Source: Hydrangea macrophylla (Eukaryota > Streptophyta > Magnoliopsida > Cornales > Hydrangeaceae). From it: a stretch of 64,000 bases of DNA. The DNA is taken from contig CM066993.1 of NCBI GenBank assembly GCA_033977485.1, forward strand, positions 65,512,864 to 65,576,863. The letters run 5' to 3'. Below are positions 22,557 to 32,365 of this stretch, piece by piece. The notes beneath the pieces are model-generated. The model searched no databases. It was not told the DNA's origin and worked only from the letters and a program-made list of their open reading frames with translations. Every line of letters starts with the position of its first letter. Position 1 is the first letter of the stretch. A program made the position numbers and the translations under genes.

Positions 22557-24200
22557 TGACAAGAGGGGGTATTTGTAAAATACAACCGCGCAAAAATAGG
22601 AAAATACACTAGAAAAGTCTACAATTCCCCTGTTTATCTGCAGTTTGAATTACAATACCAGTTTCTACACAAATTGATTAAACTATGATAATTGGTATTG
22701 TTTTAGTGATTATTTGTGCAGATTACTGCTGCTGTGTACAAGATTGAAGAATGTTGATAAAAGGAAGTGCTTAGTCCAGATGAAGACAACTCAAAGCTGG
22801 AATACAGGGTTCGAGCGATCGAACAATGTTCGAGCGATCGACGTTTCGATCGATCGAGTGGAGTTCAAGCGATCGCAGTTTCTAGAATTTCAATCGATCG
22901 AGAGTGTTTCGATCGATCGAACATGCCGTTTATCAGATTATACGCGCACGTAGCAGAAACGGGTTTTTAACCCTAGCAGGAGGTTTAGGCTATATATAAT
23001 CATTTTGTTTACGTCCAAAGGGGATGCCCACACTTTGTTTTCATCAGTTTTCCATAGAGAGTAGAGAGTTTATCTTATTTTGTAGGTTTTCTCAAGGATT
23101 TTTCATTGTAGCTTGGATTTCGTAAGGTTTAATAGTAGTTGCTCTTCTCCAGGTTACTTTATTTTATTTTGTTTACATTCTGCAAGTAGTTATTCGTAGT
23201 ATAATCTTTAATATCGTAGTATTACATGCTAGATGAGTTAAAATCATTGATTTTCATAGTTTTCATGAAAAACTCGCAAACAAACGTGACTTTAATGAAC
23301 TTTTACGTTAAAAATAAATCTGAGACTTCCCAGATCATGTCTGAGTAGTCTGGCGTTGGGAAATTGCGATGAAACCGTGATTTCAGGCCTCTGCCATGCA
23401 GTATTTTTATTCCTGTGTTCGATCGATCGAATATAGTTCGATCGATCGAATATAGTTCGATCGATCAGACCAGAGACACATTCGAGCGATCGAGAGATGA
23501 AGAAGTTTGATCGATCGAAAGCACGTCGATCGATCGAGACCTCTGATTCTTAAGGACATCTAATACAGTATTCCAAGACTTTCTGCTTTACTGATTCGTT
23601 ATCAAACTGTCCCCAAATGCTCAGTTTGTCAAAACAATCTTTAAACATTAAGCCTTAAGGCATTTTCTTTCAATATATTTTGCAAACCACCCTCAATGCT
23701 AACACCATTGTAGGTGCGAGTCTTCACTATTGAATTAAACCACCTTTGGGTATTTCGAACTTAATTGTGATGATATAGTCCCGGTCATGAAAGGACTATT
23801 GATTCTATATCCTTAGAGAAGTACGGGATACTGTAGAAGTTGCCCTCCGTTGAGCTTAATTGCATTTGCATGGTAGATGGCTGAGTCATAGTGGATTTGC
23901 GTGATCCCAACACTTTCTTTTATTAAGAAAAACCATTTTCAAATCTCGCTTTAGTTAAATAGTTAATCATTAGTTAATTTAATTTAGTTGTTTTTAAGTT
24001 TAGTAGTTGTTAATTGTAGAACTTTGTGTTCTACACTTTTCTTAAAATATTGAATTTTTTCTTTTCTTTTAGAGTCTAATCTAAGTGATTTAATTCTCAT
24101 CCTTCCCTGTGGGATCAACCTGGTCTTACCAGTTACTACTTGCACGTCTACTTACACTTGGGTATAGCACACAAGCGCACATAGAAAAATATTCGTGTCA
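22557..24200 (+). repeat. Element C 3' LTR
   Basis: 1644 bp and close to the 5' LTR throughout, with scattered substitutions and compensating unit changes in the 23417-23540 palindrome array. Palindrome clusters lie at 22810-22922 and 23417-23540, and the TATA box near 22991-23000. It is followed by CAGGG and the resumed protease frame of element B. Confidence 0.95.
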
Positions 24201-25859
24201 CAGGGGTTCCAGGGAATCAGGCAGCTCAGTGATGGAGAGATTTATCTATATATGGGAAATGCTACGAGAGTAGCAGTAGTTGCAGTAGGAGATCTACATC
24301 TTAGTTTTGGTAGAGATAAGATTTTAATATTAAGAAATTGCTTTTATGTACCTTCTATTAGAAGGAATTTAGTTTCAGTTTCTAGTTTAGTAAAGAATGG
24401 ATATTCAGTTCATTTTAATAAAGTAGTAGTTATTAAAGAAAATAAACGTTTTATTTGTTCTGGTCAATTGGTGGATGATCTTTATATTATAAATCCTATC
24501 TCTCCTATACTGCAACTTAATGAATTGAATAATACAAATAGTTTGCCATTTAAGAGAAAAGAACCTTCGAGGATGAACCAAACGCATCTTTGGCACTTAC
24601 GCCTTGGTCATATTAATTTGAAAAGGATTCAAAGACTGGTTCAAAATGGGCCATTAGGCTCATTGGAAGTGGAGGCACTTCCAGTTTGTGAATCCTGCTT
24701 GGAAGGTAAAATGACCAAGAGGCCATTCTCGGCCAAGGGCTATAGAGCAAAAAAGCCGTTGGAACTGGTTCACTCTGATTTGTGTGGTCCTATGACTGTC
24801 CAAGCAAGAGGGGGATTTGAGTACTTTGTCACTTTCATCGATGATTACTCAAGGTATGGGTACATTTATTTGATGCGGCGTAAGTCTGAATGCTTTGAGA
24901 AATTCAAAGACTTCAAGGCTGAAACGGAGAAGCGTCTAGGTAAATGTATCAAGACACTACGATCTGATCGTGGTGGAGAGTACCTCTTGGGAGAGTTTAG
25001 GGAATACTTATTGGAGCAAGGGATTACATCCCAATTGTCTGCACCCCGTATACCTCAGCAGAACGGTGTAGCAGAAAGAAGGAACATGACTCTCATGGAC
25101 ATGGTAAGATCTATGATGAGTTACTTGGATTTACCAATTTCTTTTTGGGGACACGCATTAGAGACAGCTGCATACATTCTAAACTTGGTACCATCTAAGT
25201 CAGTACCTACTACTCCCATGGAATTGTGGACTGGGCGAAAGCCTAGTTTGCGGCATGTTCGGATCTGGGGTAGTCCAGCACATGTACTGAAAGGGAACGC
25301 AGAAAAGTTGGAATCAAGAACAGAAGTATGTTTCTTTATTGGGTATCCAAGAGGAACTAAAGGTGGTATGTTTTATAGTCCTAAGGATCAGAAGGCTATT
25401 GTTAGCACCAATGCCACATTCTTAGAAGAGGACTATGTTATGGACCACAAGCCCAGAAGCCGTATTGTTCTAGAGGAAATGAGAGGAGAGACACCGACAT
25501 ATACTTCTTCGATACCAACGGTACGAGAAGAAACACCACAAGAAAGAGTTATCGATATTCCATTACCACATCGTAGTGGGAGGATTATCGAAACACGTGT
25601 AGATCTCGAACCAACCATTAACACGCAGGTTCTTGAACCAGTACAACGTGTAGATAATGGTGTATTAGGTTCAGAATCTTCACAACAAAATATCAGTGAT
25701 GCACAGACACGGGTTGTGCCTCGTCGTAGTGGGAGGGTTATTATTCAACCTGACCGGTATATGTTCTTGGGAGAGTCTTATGAACGGGTCCCTGATGAAC
25801 AAGGTACCGACCCCTGTAACTACAATGAAGCACTCCAAGATAAAGATGTAGATCTTTAG
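24201..25859 (+). pseudogene. Element B protease C-part and integrase
   Basis: The frame of element B resumes at once after the TSD with FQGIRQLSDGEIYLYMGN. Protease remainder is followed by the GAG-pre-integrase zinc region (THLWHLRLGHINLKRIQ, CESCLEGKMTKRPF), then the integrase core: VHSDLCGPM and FVTFIDDYSRYGYIYL (first Asp), TLRSDRGGEYL (second Asp), IPQQNGVAERRN (Glu). A typical copia connector follows (MELWTGRKPSLRHVRIWG). The polyprotein is open to TAG at 25857, where RT begins in the same frame. Removing element C would place this directly behind the DTG active site at 9514. Confidence 0.92.
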
Positions 25860-27387
25860 CAAAAGGCTATGAAGTCTGAAATGGAGTCCATGTACTCCAA
25901 TCAAGTCTGGGATCTTGTAGAACCACCCAATGAAATAAAACCCATTGGATGTAAGTGGATCTATAAGAAGAAGAGAGGAGCAGACGGTAAGGTGGAAACC
26001 TTTAAAGCAAGGCTTGTTGCGAAAGGGTTCACTCAAAAAGAAGAAATCAATTATGAGAAAACTTTTTCGCCGGTGGCAATGCTGAAGTCTATCCGGATTC
26101 TCTTATCCATTGCTGCACATTTCGATTACGAAATTTGGCAAATGGATGTCAAGACAGCATTTCTAAATGGGAATCTTGACAAGTGCATCTATATGATACA
26201 ACCAGACGGGTTCATTGCGAAGTACCAAGAACACATGTTGTGCAAGCTTAAGAAGTCCATTTATGGACTTAAGCAGGCATCTAGGTCTTGGAATATCCGC
26301 TTTGATCAAGCAATCAAGTCTTTTGGTTTTGATCAATGTGCGGATGAATCTTGTGTGTACAAGAAACATGATGGAGGAGTGGTGGTGTTCTTAGTACTGT
26401 ATGTGGATGATATCTTGCTAATCGAAAACGATGTGGGGGGTATTATCTTCTATAAGGGTATGGTTGTCCAGTCAATTCGATATGAAGGACTTGGGAGAAG
26501 CCGGTCACATCCTAGGGATCAAGCTTATGCGAGATCGCAAGAATAGGATGTTGGGCTTGTCACAAGGCACTTATATTGACAATATTCTTGCAAGGTTTAG
26601 CATGCAAGATTCCAAGAAGGGATTCCTTCCCTTTAGACACGGAATTACTCTATCTAAGGATCAGTGTCCTAAGACACCTGATGAGATAGAGAAGATAAAG
26701 GCAGTTCCTTATGCCTCGGCAGTAGGAAGCCTAATGTATGCTATGCTATGTACTAGACCTGACATCTGCTTTGCTGTTGGCATGGTTAGTAGATACCAGT
26801 CTAATCCAGGGCAAGAATATTGGACTGCGGTGAAAAATATTCTCAAGTACCTGAAAAGGACTCGAGACTATATGTTAGTTTACCAAGCAGACAGTCTTGT
26901 ACCCATTGGGTACACAGATTCTGATTTTATGTCAGATAGGGATTCCAGAAAGTCTACCTCAGGATATGTGTTTACCCTAGGAGGTGGAGCCATTACTTGG
27001 AAGAGTATCAAACAGTCATGTATTGCTGATTCCACCATGGAAGCCGAGTATGTGGCTACTTCGGAAGCCGCTAAGGAGGCCGTTTGGCTCAGAAACTTCC
27101 TTATGGATCTAAGAGTAGTACCTGCGGTACAATCGGCTATTACCCTTTATTGCGATAATAGCGGAGTGGTTGCTAACTCAAAGGAACCAAGGGCCCATAA
27201 GAAGGGAAAACACATTGAGCGTAAGTATCACCTAATACGAGAGATCGTGCAAAGAGGTGATGTTGAAGTGACCAAGATAGCATCAGCAAATAACCTGGCA
27301 GATCCTTTCACCAAGAGCTTACCGCCCAAGACTTTTGACAGTCATGTAGAAGGGATAGGAGTGAGGTGTGTCGCATCATGGCTTTGA
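25860..27387 (+). pseudogene. Element B reverse transcriptase and RNase H
   Basis: Copia RT motifs WIYKKKRGADGKVETFKARL, YEKTFSPVAMLKSIR, QMDVKTAFLNGNL and LYVDDILLI (YVDD at 26400-26411). Within 30 bp, a run of six G (26435-26440) shifts the frame by one; reading continues in the next frame with SSIRVWLSSQFDMKDLGEA to the natural end at 27387. RNase H is complete: GYTDSDFMSDRDSRKSTSG, EAEYVATSEAAKEAVWL, LYCDNSGVVA, KHIERKYHLIRE. One stop (25857) and one frameshift are the only breaks in this part, fewer than in gag. Confidence 0.92.
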
Positions 27388-27392
27388 GTCTA

Positions 27393-27402
27393 AGTGGGAG
27401 AT
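27393..27402 (+). other. Polypurine tract of element B
   Basis: AGTGGGAGAT immediately before the 3' LTR (TGTTAGGG), a typical copia plus-strand primer. It begins six bases after the pol stop codon. Confidence 0.85.
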
Positions 27403-28689
27403 TGTTAGGGATATATACTAAAAGCCATGCTTTATGTAGTTGATTTATTATTCATTTAATAAAATCAGTTAATCCATTTTTTTTAGAATCTGTGTGGGCA
27501 ATGTTTGTATTATATTATTTATTTAATATTATGCATGTGTGTCTCTCATTCTATATAGTAGGTGGTTTGGTGTGTAGAGTTCGGCTTACACACGGAAGAT
27601 CAGGCCATCAGATATTATAGAATGTAAGATTTTGGTTTACAGTCTTAGATGGGATTGGACACACTATCGGTAGGACTGCAGCATGGTGTTGTAGTAGGTT
27701 TGTCTTGACTACGGAAAACGGTATAGTGTCAACTCACTATGCCGGTACACTTTGTGTATTAAACGGGACTGACTTGGGGTAATTATCTTTATACTGACTT
27801 ATAAGATAATTAATACCTCATGGCTATTATGAGTGCTAATGCTCTAAATCCTAAGTTAATTTGTAGACACGTACATTTGATATTTACACTTTGATCCCTA
27901 AAAGGGTGAGATCCTTAAATGGGTCAATATCTCATTAGATTGGGTGGCAATATTAATTGTGTGGTCAATTTTGGGATTGATGATGTCCCCTTGAGAAAAC
28001 TTATAAGTTTTGATTATGTCAAACCCTGCAGGTGGATTTTGTATCCGACATATCAGATAAGTTAAGCAGAGGATCTCAAGGAATTTTAGGAAATTAATTA
28101 AATATGATTGTCAGTAATTATACTTAATTAATGGATATCTGTAATCTTAACATGGGGAGATAATAAGCATTTAATAACATGGAGCTCGAAATATATTTTT
28201 GAGATAAGGGTAGGAGTGCAATTATAATTCTTTAGTGGTATGAATTATAATTTATGGAAATAGGAATCTGATTCAGTTCGAATTAGGGTTTCCTAATTCC
28301 ATAAGGAAGCATATTCCTTATTGACTTCTTATGGTCCCTATCGTAGCTTATATATATGCTGCTTTGGCTCTCTCTTCAGGTTACGTTTTTCCATCAAGAG
28401 TATTATAACTCAGAATAGAAAAGAGAGCGTAAAAAGGGAGAGCAGAAAATAAAAAGGATTTCGAAAGAGCCCACACTCAGTTCGATATTCTGGCAGCGGA
28501 GGAATACGGTAGAAGATCGTGAGCTGTTATCGAGCCCGTGTTCTCGATTCGTCTAATACAGCAATCCGTTTTGCAGTTCAAGGTAACCCTAGTTCCGCCC
28601 TTGTAGGGTTATTATAGATTTCACGAAATTTTTTGCAGTACCAATTTATACGCACTGTCAACGGATTCTGGGAACGCAGTTTCCTAACA
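27403..28689 (+). repeat. Element B 3' LTR
   Basis: 1287 bp, near-identical to 5888-7177 except for a deletion near 27964 and an insertion containing AGATAATAAGC near 28156-28178. It ends CTAACA and is followed by TSD AAGTA. Confidence 0.94.
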
Positions 28690-30168
28690 AAGTACACACC
28701 CCAATCCTTGATATAACGCGTCACTGAAGATAGTGAACTTCTCATCAGGCTTGGGTATAGCTAGTAGCAGTGCAGTAGTGAGTCTCTCTTTCAATCCCAG
28801 AAAGGCCCCCTCATGCTTCTCTATCCACTCGAATTTCAAATTCTTCTTCGTCAACCCAGTTAATGGTGCAGCTATTTTGGAGAATCCCTCAACAAATCTC
28901 CGGTAGTAGCCGGCGAGTCTAAGAAAACTTCTAACCTCCGTAGGGTTGCTCGGCCTAACCCAGTTTGACACAACATCTGTCTTGGACGAATCCACAGAAA
29001 TTCCTTGAGATGACACCTTGTGTCCCAAAAATTTCACTTCTTGCAACCATAACTCACACTTACTGAACTTGGCATACAAGTGGTGGTCCTTGAGCGTCTG
29101 CATCGCAATCCGTAGGTGTTGCTCGTGTTCTTCTCCTGACTTAGAATAGATCAAAATATCATCTATAAAGACAATGACAAACTAATCCAAATAAGGCTTG
29201 AACACTCTGTTCATCAGATCCATAAACACTGCAGGGGCTTTCGTCATTCCAAACGGCATCACCAAAAACTCATAGTGACCATATCGGGTTCTGAATGCAG
29301 TCTTAGGTATGTCTTCCTTCCGTACCCTCAACTGATGATATCCCGACCTTAGGTCTATCTTGGAAAATGTCATAGCTCCTTGTAGTTGATCAAACAAATC
29401 ATCGATCCGAGGTAAGGGATACTTGTTCTTGATAGTCACTTGGTTCAATTCTCTATAGTCGATACACAACCGAAGTGTTCCGTCCTTCTTCTTCACAAAT
29501 AACACTGGTGCTCCCCAAGGCGATGTACTTGGATGTACAAAACCTAAGTTCTCGAGCTCTTGAACTTGTTCCTTCAATTCCAACAGTTTGATGGGGGCCA
29601 TTCTGTAGGGAACCTTGGTGATCGGTACGGTACTCGATACAAGCTCAATACAGAACTCTATACTTCTCTCGGGCGGTAAACCAGAAATGTCTTGAAATAC
29701 TTCTTCAAAGTCCTTGACTACAGGTATAGACAACACTGTCGCTTCTGTACTGACAACTTCGATGTTTGCCAAGCATCTTGTGAGGAACATATCTCCCAAA
29801 GTGTTACATTGAAAATCAAAGGGTTGATTCTCATTATCGGGGAATTTAATTCTCTTCCTCGCACAATCCAACTTCACTTGATTCTGAGAGAGCCAATCCA
29901 TTCCTAGGATTATGTCGAACTCCTTCATTGATAGGACAATCAACCTTGCACTGATTTCACGGTCTCCTAGCCGTAAAGGACAATCCTTGCACACATGTCC
30001 TAATCTGACTGCAGCTCCTAATGGTGAAGTAGCCCTCAAAGCTTTCTCTAAACGATGAGGTAAGATACCCAATATCTGAATTGTATTAACAGATATGAAC
30101 GAAAGAGCAGCACCCATATCAAATAAAACTTTAACTTGGGAGTTAAACAGAGTTAATGTACCTTCCAC
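28690..30168 (-). pseudogene. Element A protease, RT and RNase H N-half
   Basis: Minus-strand frame beginning [19 protein letters not shown]. The protease active site reads FDMG where functional elements have DTG/DSG, so it is probably dead. IILGMDWL follows. [45 protein letters not shown] and [19 protein letters not shown] (29182-29184) precedes [13 protein letters not shown], whose catalytic FIDD is at 29158-29169. RNase H starts near 28750 ([16 protein letters not shown]) and stops at the insertion of element B; the remainder is at 4812-5887. It is the chromovirus pol N-half. Confidence 0.9.
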
Positions 30169-31271
30169 TGCTTGCTGATCAGGTTGAGCTTCTCCAAAAC
30201 CACCTTCTTCGTAGACAGTCCCATCATACCAGCGGCATCAGGAATAACAGCATTCACGCGAGTCTCACCTTGCTGACCATAAGTCACTTGCTTAGGGGCA
30301 GTACAGAACTTGCTGATGTGACCTAGTTCACCACAGTTGTAGCAGACTATGCCTTGCTGAGCAGCACGCCTTGGTGCCTTGTAATCTCGAGCCAGATGAC
30401 CGGGGTTGCCACAGTTGAAATATTTCCCAGCGTTACTTCCTTCACCAACTCGAGGTTGAGTCAGATAGGTGATAGCTTGGGTCTTCTTGCTTCCGTCGAA
30501 ATTCCTTTTCTGTCCTTGGGTACGATTCATTGGTGGTCTATTTCCAAAGTTACCCCTCTGAGGCGGTCGAAATTCGAATTGCTTTTGGTTCACTCGAGCA
30601 TCTTCTTCCAAATCAGTGGCCAGGCCGACTAGTCCTTCGAAAGACTTATCTAGGTGGCCGAGAGTCAGGCGACGAATCTGCGGTGTCAGCCCTTAGTTAT
30701 ACTTACGGATCCTCTTTTCTTCGATATCCACCATGTGAGGGGCAAACCGAGACAGCCTCTCAAACTGAGTAGTATACTCTTGTACCGACTTAGTCCCCTG
30801 AGTCAAATCCATGAATTCTTTCTCCCTTCTGTGCCTTTCTATAGCCGGGAAATACTTCTCCAGAAACCTTCCCTTAAATGCAGTCCATGTCATTCCCGTT
30901 GCGGCTTCGTTCCCGATGGTAGCTATGACTGAATCCCACCAATCTGCGACGGCATCAGTCAGTTGGAAAGTAGCTAACCTTCTCTTGTCCATCTCATTGC
31001 ACTGGACAGCCTCGAACATGCGGTCCATATGTCTTAACCACTGTTCCACTTTCCATGGTTCCGCAGTACCCGCAAACTGCTCGGGCCTTAGGGCACGAAA
31101 TCTCTCCAATAGCTTATCTCCAGTCTGATGGCCTCGTCGGTTATCATTCGTAATACTGATTCTTTCCAAACGTTTGACAAATGCTTCGAACATCCCCGTA
31201 GGATCGGCAGCCTCAGGTGCTCCCTCGATCAAATTCCTATCTCTTCTCGGTCTCCCAGCCATTTTATGCAT
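30153..31271 (-). pseudogene. Element A gag
   Basis: Starts MHKMAGRPRRDRN at ATG 31271. The retrotransposon Gag domain is clear (GTAEPWKVEQWLRHMDRMFE, TFQLTDAVADWWDSV, FLEKYFP, FMDLTQGTKSVQEYTTQFERL). A stop at about 30693 follows RIRKYN; the frame then continues with a basic, Arg/Gly/Asn-rich part. Two CCHC knuckles follow. The first reads YFNCGNPGHLARDY, where Tyr replaces the first and the last Cys, both explainable by G-to-A changes; the second, CYNCGELGHISKFC, is intact. The last 15 residues run off frame into the protease start. Gag would coat the RNA. Confidence 0.9.
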
Positions 31272-32343
31272 GATAGTGATAATGAGGAAAATGCATGCGA
31301 CAGAAGTATAAAACAGACAACAACATCAAAAGAGTATTTCTATATATAACTTCTTGTCAAGTTGATACAAAAAGCGTGTATGATCAGGTCAATGCCTACC
31401 CTATCTATATGGGTTAGGACACATATTGTCCATGCACGAGTTAATTCAAAAAATGGAGTCATTGCCCTACTTTTTAATGCATGTAATTATAGTTTGCAAA
31501 AAGAGAATAGAGCTACTAGTAAAAAATGGTCAATATATACAAAGCGACATCTAAACAGTCAGTCATCGCCATAGGTAGCCATCAAAAGGTCAAGTGAGTC
31601 GGCCTGATGAAGTCGCTGAACATGAGAGGGGTCTGCCTCAAAATTACAGCTATGTGAGGTCAACAACGAAGCAGGTCCAGGGGCATCTGCCTCTGGCAAA
31701 GCTAGCTCAAGTGTTAGTTCCTCCTCAAATTCAACTGCGAAGTCGTCCCAACCTATGCCATCCTCCTCATTGACACCCTCACCACCTATAGGAGCTAAAT
31801 GAACAACCTCAGCGTCGTCATCATCAGCGGGGACAACTAGTGGAGGCACATCCAGCTGTGCAAGGTGAGCCTGCACAACCTGAACCTCAAGGGGTAAATA
31901 GAAAGCGTCATTGTTAACCAAGCGAACTATCTCTATAAGCACTAAGCGTTGAATCTCGATAAAGTACAAGATCTCGAGGCGAGCACGGGGTAAATCAACT
32001 AGCCCTAATACGTGGATCTGGTGCCAGAGATCTAACTCGACGGTAGCAGCTGCTCGCTGCCCAATAGTGGTGAAATAAAGTATCGCCAAAGCTGGTACTA
32101 TTGCTCCCACAGTAACCCAATGCCCTCCAAAAGCATCAGGTACGAAAAGAGGCTAAGCTGGATCCATACCTGAAAAAGGTTCTAACTTAAATCAAGAAAG
32201 AGATAATCTTAAGCGTTTGGGTTCTGAGTCTATCCTCCCTGTCTTAACATCGGGTGTGTGAAGCTTAAGCTTACACATCATGGAATCGGGTCTAAACTGG
32301 TAAACCCTAACCTAGTTAAACTATCTTGCGATGAATAATAACC
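31272..32343 (-). other. Element A leader with a 183-codon open frame
   Basis: The 1.1 kb between PBS and gag. A frame at 31559-32110 on the element's sense strand is open for 183 codons: hydrophobic first half (VPALAILYFTTIG, LEILYFIEIQRLVLIEIV), acidic second half (DDDDAEVVHL, EVEFEEELTLEL-like runs). It starts at GTG and has no ATG until four residues from the end, so translation is doubtful unless the start has decayed or is supplied by splicing. No family recognised. The remainder, 31272-31558, holds nothing I can name. Confidence 0.4.
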
Positions 32344-32357
32344 TGGCTCTGATACCA
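32344..32357 (-). other. Element A primer binding site (tRNA-iMet)
   Basis: On the minus strand TGGTATCAGAGCCA, eight bases inside the 5' LTR. It complements the 3' end of plant initiator tRNA-Met. Confidence 0.9.
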
Positions 32358-32365
32358 CTAAATCC

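Larger units (their letters stand above)
9555..24200 (+). mobile_element. Element C: Athila-like Ty3/gypsy retrotransposon nested in element B
   Basis: Both LTRs are 1644 bp (9555-11198 and 22557-24200), TGACAAGAGGGGG...ATTCGTGTCA. Exact target duplications CAGGG lie at 9550-9554 and 24201-24205. The primer site TGGCGCCGTTGCTGGGGA is close to the 3' end of plant tRNA-Asp, as in Athila elements. Order is gag, protease (DLGAS), RT, RNase H, integrase, then about 5.7 kb after pol containing further ORFs, including the Athila-type ORF in the env position, and a PPT of TTGGGGG type. It is the youngest layer of the nest. Stops and frameshifts in gag, pol and the downstream ORF make this copy non-autonomous. 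Confidence 0.95.
5888..28689 (+). mobile_element. Element B: Ty1/copia retrotransposon nested in element A
   Basis: LTRs at 5888-7177 and 27403-28689 read TGTTAGGGATATATAC...TTTCCTAACA. Exact 5 bp target duplications AAGTA lie at 5883-5887 and 28690-28694. Outside them the RNase H frame of element A resumes (GCVL, then MQDGR). Internal order is PBS (tRNA-iMet), gag, protease, integrase, RT, RNase H, PPT; integrase before RT defines Ty1/copia. The Gag and RT resemble Angela/Tork-type plant elements, a tentative lineage call. Element C (9555-24200) splits the protease coding region. Confidence 0.95.
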
